This document shows positions 1 to 5,724 of a stretch of 64,000 nucleotides of DNA, in pieces. Made by a program: the position numbers and the translations under genes. Source of the stretch: a virus. Below the pieces are notes generated by a model. It was not told where the DNA came from. It ran no database searches and worked only from the letters and a program-made list of their open reading frames with translations. Each line of letters opens with the position of its first letter. Positions within the stretch are counted from its first letter, which is position 1. The stretch is from the IMG/VR virus record IMGVR_UViG_3300036715_000213, positions 1 through 64,000 of that record; one strand, written 5' to 3'.

Positions 1-107
1 GTAGGTTCCCACAAATCTTTTCTCATGTTCGGAATGCCGTCAACGACTTCCCGAACTAGAACATTAGAACCTACTATGCTAATATTGGTATAGAACCTAG
101 AATTCAT
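1..107 (-). CDS. 43: DNA polymerase gp43, N-terminal fragment (continues past the window edge)
   Basis: The minus strand opens at an ATG (107-105) preceded by a GAGGA ribosome-binding site and stays open to the window edge. The 35 visible codons begin MNSRFYTNISIVGSNVLVRE. This matches the start of T4 gp43 in pattern (xxFYxxIxxVGNxIxxR), where the first beta strand of the N-terminal domain of family B polymerases lies. The gene order hsp20, exonuclease, 43, downstream of regA, fits the T4 core, where 43 follows regA. The protein would be the replicative polymerase with 3'-5' proofreading. No catalytic motif is visible because only the first strand is present, so the call rests on this short match plus synteny. 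Confidence 0.75.
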   Translation of the reverse strand, partial: MNSRFYTNISIVGSNVLVREVVDGIPNMRKDLWEP

Positions 108-124
108 TGTTGTCCTCGAACAAG

Positions 125-706
125 TTACAAAACATCAAAAGCACAATCATGTGTTGGATGATGCTTAACGACTTGGTATTTGTCAAAATCTGGAATATCC
201 ACATAACCGCCTTTAGAGGTTTCACTGTAGATTAAATCTATAGCAGTGCGAACATCTCTATAGCAATTATACGGTATAAATGGATCAACTCCAAATGTTC
301 TCTGCAATGATTCTAAAATTAGTTGGTCTAGACTACCACGCGTCCAGATCGGCAGTTCTTTGTGGTTTGGAAATGATAACCAGAACTTCTTCAGTTTCTG
401 CAATCCAGGAATTGCCAGCATGTCAAGTTCTTTGTTAGGAATAAAGGATGCTTTCTTTTGAACATCACCTTGCTTCTCCCACCAATCCAATGTGCCACTA
501 TTAATTGAGCGTGGTTTGTATTCTGAATTAACTTGTTCTTTTGCGTTGAACTTAACAAATATGCTTTCATTAAGCAAATATGAATAGGCTTCATCATTAT
601 TTTCCGGAAGAACTTCTGGATCACAATAAACCATAGCAAGTGATAGACAAACCGAATTAGACTCAATACCTAAAGTCTCAACGTCAAAGACAAAAAAACC
701 ACTCAT
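125..706 (-). CDS. DexA-like 3'-5' exonuclease (DEDDh fold)
   Basis: This 193-residue protein has the exonuclease motifs of the DEDDh superfamily. Motif I is FDVETLG near the N-terminus (Asp8, Glu10). A central Asp lies in RGSLDQL around residue 127. The final His-x4-Asp motif is HDCAFD (His186, Asp191), very close to the C-terminus. Size and motif spacing match T4 DexA and the related RNase T-like exonucleases. It probably trims DNA or RNA 3' ends using two metal ions. The ATG at 706 follows a strong GAGGAG ribosome-binding site. It is the last gene before polymerase 43, and a promoter-like sequence lies just upstream at 729-757. The substrate cannot be determined from sequence. Confidence 0.78.
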   Translation of the reverse strand: MSGFFVFDVETLGIESNSVCLSLAMVYCDPEVLPENNDEAYSYLLNESIFVKFNAKEQVNSEYKPRSINSGTLDWWEKQGDVQKKASFIPNKELDMLAIPGLQKLKKFWLSFPNHKELPIWTRGSLDQLILESLQRTFGVDPFIPYNCYRDVRTAIDLIYSETSKGGYVDIPDFDKYQVVKHHPTHDCAFDVL

Positions 707-728
707 AGATTACTCCTCAATATCATTC

Positions 729-757
729 ATTATAAAGTGTTTTGGGTTGGTACCCAA
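729..757 (-). promoter_or_regulatory. Sigma70-type promoter candidate for exonuclease and gene 43
   Basis: In the short gap upstream of the exonuclease the minus strand carries TTGGGT, a 17-base spacer and a perfect TATAAT (729-734). The -35 box overlaps one arm of a small inverted repeat (TTTGGGT/ACCCAAA). Transcription would start about 15 bases before the exonuclease start codon. Inferred from consensus only. Confidence 0.5.
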
Positions 758-761
758 ATAA

Positions 762-956
762 TTATTCGAAGTGCTTACCCATCACGCACTCATCAATAAA
801 TACTCGCGCGTGGTCTTCATCTGTAAAATATCGCATTAGAAATTGGCTTTCGGGACCGAAACCAAAAACCATTATCTGTTCTTGGTTATAGACTGAAGCA
901 CGAAAGGTCCATTCAACTGTTTTGATGAGTGGAAAGATTCTAAGATTGTGCTGCAT
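762..956 (-). CDS. Small hypothetical protein, 64 aa
   Basis: A 64-residue ORF between the chaperone and exonuclease genes. I do not recognise the family. It is soluble-looking, aromatic in the middle and acidic near the end (TDEDHARVFIDE). The ATG at 956 lies right after a GC-rich hairpin at 962-979, and no good ribosome-binding site is visible outside that hairpin, so translation may be weak or coupled. A TATAAATA sequence inside the hsp20 coding region (1042-1049) could supply late transcription but may be chance. It is kept because it fills the gap exactly and has no competing frame. Confidence 0.5.
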   Translation of the reverse strand: MQHNLRIFPLIKTVEWTFRASVYNQEQIMVFGFGPESQFLMRYFTDEDHARVFIDECVMGKHFE

Positions 957-961
957 GTTGA

Positions 962-979
962 AAGGGGCTTGCGCCCCTT
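962..979 (-). terminator. GC-rich tetraloop hairpin after hsp20 (weak terminator candidate)
   Basis: A perfect 7-bp stem, AAGGGGC/GCCCCTT, with a GCAA loop (GNRA type on the minus strand) lies between the hsp20 stop and the next ATG. Only three T residues follow on the minus strand, so it could be an attenuator or an mRNA-end stabiliser rather than a full terminator. Confidence 0.4.
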
Positions 980-982
980 GTA

Positions 983-1462
983 TTAAATGTCCGATTCTTC
1001 GTTTAACAATTGAGGATGGTACTCCGCTTTAGGAGCCTCAATATTTATACGGATCGGTTTCTTCTCTTCTGGAATATTATGTTCCAGGAAGATCTTCAAC
1101 AGTCCGTTTACAAACGTCGAACTAGAAACACGCACATCTTCTTTAATCCAGAACTTACGCATCCAATGCTTGTTAGTCAGTCCTTGATGGATAAACGAAT
1201 CCGCGGATTCTGTTTTCTCGGGTGCACATTTGATTACTAATTGCTCACCCTCAACTGTAACCTCAAAGTCACCCAGACTATAGCCAGCGGCAGCTAATTC
1301 GATAACATAATTGTTTTCGTTTAGCTTACGGATATTGTATGGTGGGAATGCGATTTTTGTTTGTTGGGAAAGTGTTTCCATCAACGTTTGACGTGTGCGA
1401 GCAATGTCTCCAAAACCCACCGCGAAACGGTCCCAACCAAAGTCTGTATTTGCGAATTGCAT
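983..1462 (-). CDS. hsp20: Hsp20/alpha-crystallin small heat-shock chaperone
   Basis: A 159-residue small heat-shock protein. The segment FPPYNIRKLNENNYVIELAA, followed by GYSLGDFEVTVEGEQLVI, is the start of the alpha-crystallin domain as in bacterial IbpA. The domain runs roughly over residues 38-140 and is followed by a charged tail. Such genes are common in T4-like cyanophages and their relatives, near the replication genes. The protein should hold unfolded proteins in oligomers; a virion-assembly role is inference. The ATG at 1462 has a strong AAGGAG ribosome-binding site, and a small GAAA-loop hairpin (1478-1496) lies just upstream. The C-terminal IxI motif typical of the family may be represented by IRINI near residue 140. 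Confidence 0.92.
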   Translation of the reverse strand: MQFANTDFGWDRFAVGFGDIARTRQTLMETLSQQTKIAFPPYNIRKLNENNYVIELAAAGYSLGDFEVTVEGEQLVIKCAPEKTESADSFIHQGLTNKHWMRKFWIKEDVRVSSSTFVNGLLKIFLEHNIPEEKKPIRINIEAPKAEYHPQLLNEESDI

Positions 1463-1545
1463 AGTTTTCTCCTTATAATTAGACTTTCGTCCTAATTTAA
1501 ATTAAGTGCCCCTTACGGCAGCACTATCCAGGATCCTCTCCTGAA

Positions 1546-1980
1546 TTACTTTGGCTTGCGCTCACTGCGCATAGCGTACTTTGATTGCAAGTTCCAATTT
1601 TTCTTTTCCTTATACGACACCACTTTGATTGCACTTAGTGGTACTCGCATAACAGTGTATTCATCCGTCTTTACAACGGAACACAATCCCCATTGTTCTA
1701 GAAGAGCCGCGATTGTGTTTCTGCGCGAAATGTCTTCATGGGAGATATCCGATGGACGACCATCAAGCTGAAACAATTCTTTAAACATCGCGCAATAGTA
1801 TTTACCACGCTTGTGAAGAATATGACATGTTTGATAGAGCGTATCGTCTCTCTTGCTTGCTACTCCGATACGGGTTAGCGTTTCTTTAATTTTCAGAAAG
1901 TCATCTGGAGTTAATAGCTCAATTTCCAATAGTGATTCTGCTGACCATGGATATAAGTCAAGTTCGTTTTTTGTTATCAT
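1546..1980 (-). CDS. regA: RegA translational repressor
   Basis: The 144-residue protein matches T4 RegA (122 aa) along its length. Shared blocks include DDFLKIKETLTRIGVAS, LYQTCHILHKRGKYY, FKELFQLDGR and RRNTIAALLEQWGL. RegA binds ribosome-binding sites of early phage mRNAs, including those of clamp and clamp-loader genes, and blocks translation. The N-terminus is about 20 residues longer than in T4. The start overlaps the gene 62 stop by ATGA, as expected for translational coupling, and the order 44-62-regA-43 is the T4 order apart from inserted genes. Confidence 0.95.
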   Translation of the reverse strand: MITKNELDLYPWSAESLLEIELLTPDDFLKIKETLTRIGVASKRDDTLYQTCHILHKRGKYYCAMFKELFQLDGRPSDISHEDISRRNTIAALLEQWGLCSVVKTDEYTVMRVPLSAIKVVSYKEKKNWNLQSKYAMRSERKPK

Positions 1981-2354
1981 TTCCCACCACGAGTTGTCAT
2001 TTCTTTCAGAGTATTTAGTGAATCTGAATCTAACAGCTTGTGGAAGGAAAGTGCTCTTTGGCGATTAACCTTGTAAGTTTCCATGATCAATGTAATCATG
2101 TCATCTTTTTCCGGCTTGTGCCACTTAGCGAAACGCTTTTTCTTAGGATTGATAGCGATGCGGTAAAAGTCGTATTGCCACTTTTTGGGGATAGTAGTCA
2201 TACGATTCATCTCATTCGCAATCATCACGGTGTCATGATGAAGGCTAAATGCGCGATTAACCATGAAGGAATTGTAGTCTTTTTCGTCTAACTCATCCCA
2301 ATTGTCATTTTTGGACGTTGACAGTTGCCCAATTATTTCAAATGGGTTCGCCAT
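1977..2354 (-). CDS. 62: Clamp loader small subunit gp62
   Basis: This 125-residue protein resembles T4 gp62 in MANPFEIIGQL at the start, YNSFMVNRAFSLHHDTVMIA, ANEMNRM and KKKRFAKWHKPE. It is much shorter than T4 gp62 (187 aa), as in cyanophage relatives. Gp62 is the single adaptor subunit of the gp44(4):gp62(1) clamp loader that opens the gp45 ring. It overlaps regA by ATGA, and its start lies inside the end of the membrane-protein gene (17-base overlap). In T4, gene 62 follows 44 directly; here a 100-residue membrane protein separates them. Confidence 0.9.
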   Translation of the reverse strand: MANPFEIIGQLSTSKNDNWDELDEKDYNSFMVNRAFSLHHDTVMIANEMNRMTTIPKKWQYDFYRIAINPKKKRFAKWHKPEKDDMITLIMETYKVNRQRALSFHKLLDSDSLNTLKEMTTRGGK

Positions 2355-2640
2355 TATCGTCTACCACAATGTACATAAGGACTTGACCATCTTCCATGTC
2401 TGCGCGGCAGCGTTCTTTACCTTCATCAATTGTGCGTGTCTGAAACAAGAACTTGTTCTTCTCCAGATTATAGAACAAATAAGCACCGTCAGTTACAACA
2501 ATTTCAATGTTAATACATTTGCTTTTCTGCTCACGTTGCTTTGTGTTGTATCCAGAGATAACGCCGCGCCAGTAAAAGAAGCCACAGATCGCCATCCAGA
2601 ACAAAAATGCTCCGAGATTGTCTAATTCAAGCCAGTTCAT
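2338..2640 (-). CDS. Small membrane protein between clamp-loader genes
   Basis: I place the start at 2640, where the ATG overlaps the gene 44 stop as ATGA; a longer reading from 2676 has no support. The resulting 100-residue protein begins MNWLELDNLGAFLFWMAI and has one predicted membrane span (about residues 8-28) followed by a basic stretch (KQREQKSK) and a soluble domain. The charge pattern suggests the C-terminal domain is cytoplasmic. I do not recognise the family. Its location, translationally coupled between the two clamp-loader subunits, is unusual and may mean co-expression with the replisome. Membrane tethering of replication is speculation. Confidence 0.72.
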   Translation of the reverse strand: MNWLELDNLGAFLFWMAICGFFYWRGVISGYNTKQREQKSKCINIEIVVTDGAYLFYNLEKNKFLFQTRTIDEGKERCRADMEDGQVLMYIVVDDNGEPI

Positions 2641-3581
2641 ACCCACTCCGCTTCTGCAGCAAATACTGCAAGGCAAGCTGTAATCAAGAGCTCAGTATCA
2701 GCAACTTGACTGCATTTATATAGATAGTCACCCAGAGTAACAACAATAGAGGGGAGACATCTTGGGGAAAGTAGTGGTGTAGTTTTTTCATATAAGCCTT
2801 TAAAAATATGTAAAGGTTCGATGTCTGAATTTGTTCCAACCCACTTACGCATGTCAGTAAAGTTTTTTGCCTTCAGAGCAACGACCAATTCGTTTAATTG
2901 AGCGTCAACCTGATTCACTAAAATACCAGAATCAATCTTGCCGCTTGAACTGTAACTTTGCAGCGCATTCAATGTGCTACGGAAGTCAGGATAGAACTTT
3001 TTAACCAACTCAGCGATGACTGGTTTGTCGTACTCAACACCTTCACTATCCAAGATGGTGAGAATACGTTTGAAGAAATGCGCTTGTAGTTTCGGCGCTT
3101 CTTCTTTGCTTACCTTAAAATCAATAACAAAACAACGGCTATGGATTGCGTCCATTACCTTGTTCTTAAAATTACAAGTAAAGATAAATCGTGTATTAGG
3201 AAATTGTTCAATAACGCCACGCAACGATTGTTGCTGGGCTGCTGATGCTCCGTCAAACTCATCAAGTAAGACAATCTTAATTCCATCGCCAAACGAAACA
3301 GATGATGCGAACTGAATTACATTCATCCGAACTGCGTCAATACCTTCAAGCGAAGCATTAATGTACATCAAGTCGGCGCCCAACTCATTAGCGATGACTC
3401 GTGCTAAAGTCGTCTTTCCTGTGCCTGCAGATCCAGTGAATAGGAAATGCGGGATGTTTCCGTTATCAATTAGATCCTGGATTGTTTTCTTTGTACCGTC
3501 TGGAAGAATTGCATCAGCCAGTTTGACTGGGCGATACTTCTCAGCCCACACGAGATTGTTCAATTTGTCGTTTTCAATCAT
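2637..3581 (-). CDS. 44: Clamp loader ATPase subunit gp44
   Basis: The 314-residue AAA+ protein carries Walker A GSAGTGKT (residues 50-57), Walker B with DEFD (107-110) and the SRC sensor motif (148-150). This is the arrangement of T4 gp44 (319 aa). The AAA+ module fills the first ~210 residues and the collar domain the rest. Four copies assemble with one gp62 to load gp45 clamps at primer ends using ATP. The ATG at 3581 has only a weak ribosome-binding site, and a 7-bp hairpin (3610-3627) lies upstream, so leader structure may matter. It directly follows the tmRNA gene. Confidence 0.97.
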   Translation of the reverse strand: MIENDKLNNLVWAEKYRPVKLADAILPDGTKKTIQDLIDNGNIPHFLFTGSAGTGKTTLARVIANELGADLMYINASLEGIDAVRMNVIQFASSVSFGDGIKIVLLDEFDGASAAQQQSLRGVIEQFPNTRFIFTCNFKNKVMDAIHSRCFVIDFKVSKEEAPKLQAHFFKRILTILDSEGVEYDKPVIAELVKKFYPDFRSTLNALQSYSSSGKIDSGILVNQVDAQLNELVVALKAKNFTDMRKWVGTNSDIEPLHIFKGLYEKTTPLLSPRCLPSIVVTLGDYLYKCSQVADTELLITACLAVFAAEAEWV

Positions 3582-3609
3582 GGATTGCTTTCATAATGTA
3601 GATGTCTTA

Positions 3610-3627
3610 TTGTAATAGGAATTACAA
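3610..3627 (-). promoter_or_regulatory. Leader hairpin upstream of gene 44
   Basis: A perfect 7-bp inverted repeat TTGTAAT/ATTACAA with loop TCCT lies about 30 bases before the gene 44 ATG and after the tmRNA. No long T-run follows, so it is more likely a leader structure or processing site than a terminator. AT-rich hairpins of this size also occur by chance. Confidence 0.3.
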
Positions 3628-3644
3628 CGAAACAAAATAAAGTA

Positions 3645-3676
3645 AGAGGTTGATTTGGTTATATAGTCCAACCTCT
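3645..3676 (-). terminator. Terminal hairpin of the tmRNA transcript / intrinsic terminator candidate
   Basis: An 8-bp perfect stem (AGAGGTTG/CAACCTCT) with a 16-base loop follows the tag hairpin and is followed on the minus strand by the T-rich run TACTTTATTTTGTTT. It could be the 3' structure of the tmRNA coding piece, an intrinsic terminator, or both. The long loop lowers confidence in termination. Confidence 0.45.
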
Positions 3677-3885
3677 AAAACACTACACTCTCGGTTTAGG
3701 CAACCAGAGAGAATCTTTCGTCGTTTGCATTTACTGCGATTTAGGTTTTACGTCCACTTTGACGATCTCTATAATTGTTTCCCTGCGCTGTCGAAACTAT
3801 GGCTGGCCCATCAAAAACATTTGAGTTGCTTTTGGTGGACCAGGGCGGTACTGCCCCGCCTTCCAACACATATACGCAATTACAG
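3645..3885 (-). ncRNA. ssrA: Circularly permuted (two-piece) tmRNA, tag ANDERFSLVA
   Basis: On the minus strand the acceptor piece comes first (about 3885-3833): a helix strand, a T-arm (GGCGG, 7-nt loop, CCGCC), the strand CTGGTCC and an encoded ACCA (3836-3833). A 23-nt spacer follows. The coding piece then begins with GGGCCAG (3809-3803), which pairs with CTGGTCC as a 7-bp acceptor stem (one G-U), followed by TTTCGAC typical of the tmRNA D-arm analogue. CAATTATAG (3777-3769) pairs with CTGTAATTG (3885-3877) as helix P2. The tag frame (3728-3696) reads GCA AAC GAC GAA AGA TTC TCT CTG GTT GCC TAA, ANDERFSLVA-stop, and its stop lies in a P5-like hairpin loop. tmRNA rescues stalled ribosomes and tags the nascent chains. 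The 3' end is approximate. The T-loop (GGCAGTA) lacks the usual TTC. Confidence 0.9.
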
Positions 3886-3892
3886 TTGCTAA

Positions 3893-4345
3893 TTAAATAG
3901 CGGATTCTTTATTTAGTTTCTTTGAATGGAAATTCAATCCTGGATTGACTAACTTCTTTCCTTGACCTAATTTCCACCCATCGGGCTGTTCGTTTTCCAT
4001 AAAACAACCGCGCTTAGTCATATTGTCTGGATTATAGTACCAACGAGTTCCTTTAGTTCCTGCAGGATTTCTATTACCACCATTATCTAATTTCATTCCT
4101 TTGCGACTTTTTCTCGGTACTGTATGAGCTTTTTTACCAGCTTCATGTAACATTTGCTTGATGATTTCTTCACGGTTAATCATCTTAGCTAATCCCATCC
4201 ACGCTAACCTATCTTGCCAACGTCCATGCTGTTCAAACAAAACGCGATGTGCTTCTGCATGTTCTTCAATTGAAAGCTCTATCAAATTTTCTAGATTATC
4301 AGTTCCGCCGGCGTGTTTTGGTATGATGTGGTGTTTATGTTTCAT
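3893..4345 (-). CDS. HNH homing endonuclease
   Basis: This 150-residue protein starts with the compact HNH core of phage homing endonucleases: KHHIIPKHAGGTDNLENLIE, then LSIEEHAEAH. His5-His6, the Asn of NLENLIEL and the His of EEHAEAH are the likely metal and catalytic positions. The C-terminal half (GGNRNPAGTKGTRWYYNPDN) looks like a DNA-binding module of the NUMOD type. The gene sits as a free-standing element between a small unknown gene and the tmRNA, ending only about 8 bases before the tmRNA acceptor piece. It has its own late promoter inside a hairpin that covers its ribosome-binding site. The target site is unknown; the neighbouring RNA genes are candidates. Confidence 0.9.
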   Translation of the reverse strand: MKHKHHIIPKHAGGTDNLENLIELSIEEHAEAHRVLFEQHGRWQDRLAWMGLAKMINREEIIKQMLHEAGKKAHTVPRKSRKGMKLDNGGNRNPAGTKGTRWYYNPDNMTKRGCFMENEQPDGWKLGQGKKLVNPGLNFHSKKLNKESAI

Positions 4346-4346
4346 T

Positions 4347-4381
4347 GTATCGATCCTATGTTTTATTTATAGGATCGATAC
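4347..4381 (-). promoter_or_regulatory. Late promoter embedded in an RBS-sequestering hairpin (HNH gene)
   Basis: The minus strand has a perfect 13-bp inverted repeat (4381-4369 with 4359-4347) around a 9-nt loop. TATAAATA, the T4 late-promoter consensus, spans the 5' arm and loop (4371-4364). With late spacing, RNA would start near 4358, losing the 5' arm but keeping the AGGA ribosome-binding site in the 3' arm, 8 bases before the HNH ATG. Read-through RNA would fold and hide that site. The same logic is known for T4 I-TevI, e and soc. Confidence 0.75.
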
Positions 4382-4388
4382 CTTAACA

Positions 4389-4676
4389 TCATATGATTGT
4401 AGTTTTATCAGGTTGCACAGGACGATAAGCCTGTGCAACAATAGGAGAGCTGATTCGAATCGTACTTCCATCTTTACAAGTCACTTCGTGCGGTGTAAAA
4501 GGTGGCCATGTTGTTGGACCCGCAGGTACAAAACCCGGCGGATAATACCCTGGACCAATTGGAGTCATTCGTTCCACATTTGGTTTCATATTGTAAACCA
4601 ATTGGCGGAGCGTTGCTATTTCCCGCTCTAGTGCTGTTACACGGCTGTCGAGAGTATGTTGTGCTAATGTGTTCAT
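4389..4676 (-). CDS. Hypothetical protein, 95 aa, coiled coil plus proline-rich middle
   Basis: A 95-residue protein with a short predicted coiled coil at the N-terminus (DSRVTALEREIATLRQLVYN, about residues 10-29), a Pro/Gly-rich centre (PIGPGYYPPGF) and a short tail. I do not recognise the family. The ATG at 4676 has a good AAAGGA ribosome-binding site only 10 bases past the tRNA CCA end, so it is probably co-transcribed with the tRNA. The coiled coil suggests oligomerisation. There is no signal peptide or membrane segment. Confidence 0.65.
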   Translation of the reverse strand: MNTLAQHTLDSRVTALEREIATLRQLVYNMKPNVERMTPIGPGYYPPGFVPAGPTTWPPFTPHEVTCKDGSTIRISSPIVAQAYRPVQPDKTTII

Positions 4677-4686
4677 ATAAATCCTT

Positions 4687-4762
4687 TGGTGCGGCGTCTG
4701 GGAGTCGAACCCAATATCGGTGAATTATGAGTTCACTGCTTTTACCAATAAGCTACCGCCGC
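4687..4762 (-). tRNA. tRNA with CAU anticodon (tRNA-Met, or tRNA-Ile2 if lysidine-modified)
   Basis: A 76-nt cloverleaf with encoded CCA: acceptor arm GCGGCGG/CGCCGC (last pair G-A), D-arm GCTT/AAGC, anticodon arm GTGAA/TTCAC with loop CTCATAA (anticodon CAT), T-arm TTGGG/CCCAG with loop TTCGACT, and discriminator A. It has no variable-arm extension and no initiator-type anticodon stem (GGG/CCC absent), so it is an elongator Met or an Ile(CAU) tRNA. The sequence alone does not settle which. Its 5' end abuts a structured RNA candidate. Confidence 0.95.
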
Positions 4763-4871
4763 AGTGGGCTCCTCTATAACTGCACATCCTGAGAAGGAAT
4801 TTATCGTCTTTGACAGCAGTTTATTAAGATTCAGCGGGATGTCTCGGTTACTAACCCGCTTAGAGCCTACT
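4763..4871 (-). ncRNA. Structured RNA candidate (~109 nt) abutting the tRNA 5' end
   Basis: The non-coding stretch between the 60-aa gene and the tRNA folds as a closed domain. A terminal helix joins AGTAGGCTC (4871-4863) to GAGCCCACT (4771-4763) with one A-C mismatch. One branch is GCGGG/CCCGC enclosing GGTT/AACC. A second branch is AACTGC/GCAGTT with small inner hairpins. The closing helix ends on the base next to the tRNA 5' end, so RNase P cleavage of the tRNA would free this RNA with a blunt paired end. It has no tRNA arms or CCA. T4 has comparable stable RNAs C and D of unknown function in its tRNA cluster. The fold was found by eye, not computed. Confidence 0.55.
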
Positions 4872-4875
4872 ATAT

Positions 4876-5058
4876 TTAGCCGTTCAGTTGTTGCTTACCG
4901 TCAGACTTTGTAGATTCATCAGTAGAATCAGCCAGCTTAACTATATCCTTAACCTGCTTCATTGCGTTGTTCAAAGATGTGTGTACATGTACACTATCTT
5001 GTTCACGAACAATATAACCGCCGTTTACAGCGGCGATAATTACAATTTTTTCTTCCAT
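4876..5058 (-). CDS. Small hypothetical protein, 60 aa
   Basis: A 60-residue ORF nine bases after the clamp gene, with AAGGA at good spacing before the ATG at 5058. The N-terminus KIVIIAAVNGGYIVRE looks like two beta strands. It is followed by a short helix (NAMKQVKDIVKLA) and a polar Asp/Ser/Lys tail. I do not recognise it, though similar short beta-beta-alpha proteins are frequent next to clamp genes in T4-like phages. It is probably co-transcribed with gene 45. Confidence 0.68.
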   Translation of the reverse strand: MEEKIVIIAAVNGGYIVREQDSVHVHTSLNNAMKQVKDIVKLADSTDESTKSDGKQQLNG

Positions 5059-5067
5059 GATATTTCC

Positions 5068-5724
5068 TTAAAGTTCAGAGGTAGATTCTAGTGCAACGTA
5101 AACAGTCATCTTGTCATCAACGCTAGTAAAGCGGCTAATCTTCTTAGATGAGATCGACACCTTATAGTCCTGTGACATCAACTTCAAGTTTTCAATCTTC
5201 AAGTTAGCTGTAAACTCTTTGTCGGTTGTACTGAGCTCCAAGTTATACGAGTTTGCTGTTGCGTTCTTCAAATCACCGATAACGATCGACAAGGTGCCGT
5301 CCTTACCAACAACCGAGACGTCAACTGCGCGCAATACGCTTGCCATCTTCTGGATAGTCGACAATTGTTGAGCTGACAGATCAAACTCAATATCGCTTGC
5401 CGGAAATACAACCTTCTTCTGTGGTACAGTCAATACAGATTCATCAGCTGCATAGAACTTAACACTAGATCCACCTTCCTTAAAGACAACGTATTTGTCC
5501 TTAAATTCCAGTTCAGGTTCGTTAAACGCACTAATGATTCCCAGGAACTCATTAGTGTCGTAGATACCAAACTGCTTTGGAAATGTCTCTGCTACAGTTG
5601 CTGAAGCAATAACGTTCTTCTGTACGTTGATTGTATTTAGTACGTTACCTTCTTTGATCAACAAATTTTGGTTGATGCTGGCGAAGTTACGCAATACCGC
5701 CATTGTGTCTTTGGAAATTCTCAT
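5068..5724 (-). CDS. 45: Sliding clamp gp45
   Basis: The 218-residue protein matches T4 gp45 (228 aa): start MRISKDTMAVLRNFASINQN, then IYDTNEFLGIISAFNEPEL and the C-terminal YVALESTSEL. Gp45 is a trimeric ring that tethers polymerase gp43 and, in late infection, activates transcription through gp55/gp33. Two clamp domains of about 110 residues each are expected. The ATG overlaps the stop of the upstream DUF5664 gene (ATGA). It is the natural substrate of the 44/62 loader encoded about 1.5 kb downstream. Confidence 0.95.
   Translation of the reverse strand: MRISKDTMAVLRNFASINQNLLIKEGNVLNTINVQKNVIASATVAETFPKQFGIYDTNEFLGIISAFNEPELEFKDKYVVFKEGGSSVKFYAADESVLTVPQKKVVFPASDIEFDLSAQQLSTIQKMASVLRAVDVSVVGKDGTLSIVIGDLKNATANSYNLELSTTDKEFTANLKIENLKLMSQDYKVSISSKKISRFTSVDDKMTVYVALESTSEL

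Noticed and set aside
1042-1049. TATAAATA inside hsp20 as a late promoter
   Set aside because: It lies well inside coding sequence, about 85 bases from the next start; chance is likely in AT-rich codons, so it is not listed as a feature.
2641-2676. Longer start (MPCSICCRSGVG) for the membrane protein
   Set aside because: The internal ATG at 2640 overlaps the gene 44 stop as ATGA, the prevailing arrangement; the longer start lacks a ribosome-binding site.
4763-4871. Second tRNA or a hammerhead ribozyme in the structured segment
   Set aside because: No T-loop, no anticodon arm and no CCA, and the CUGANGA core is absent (only CUGAAUC).
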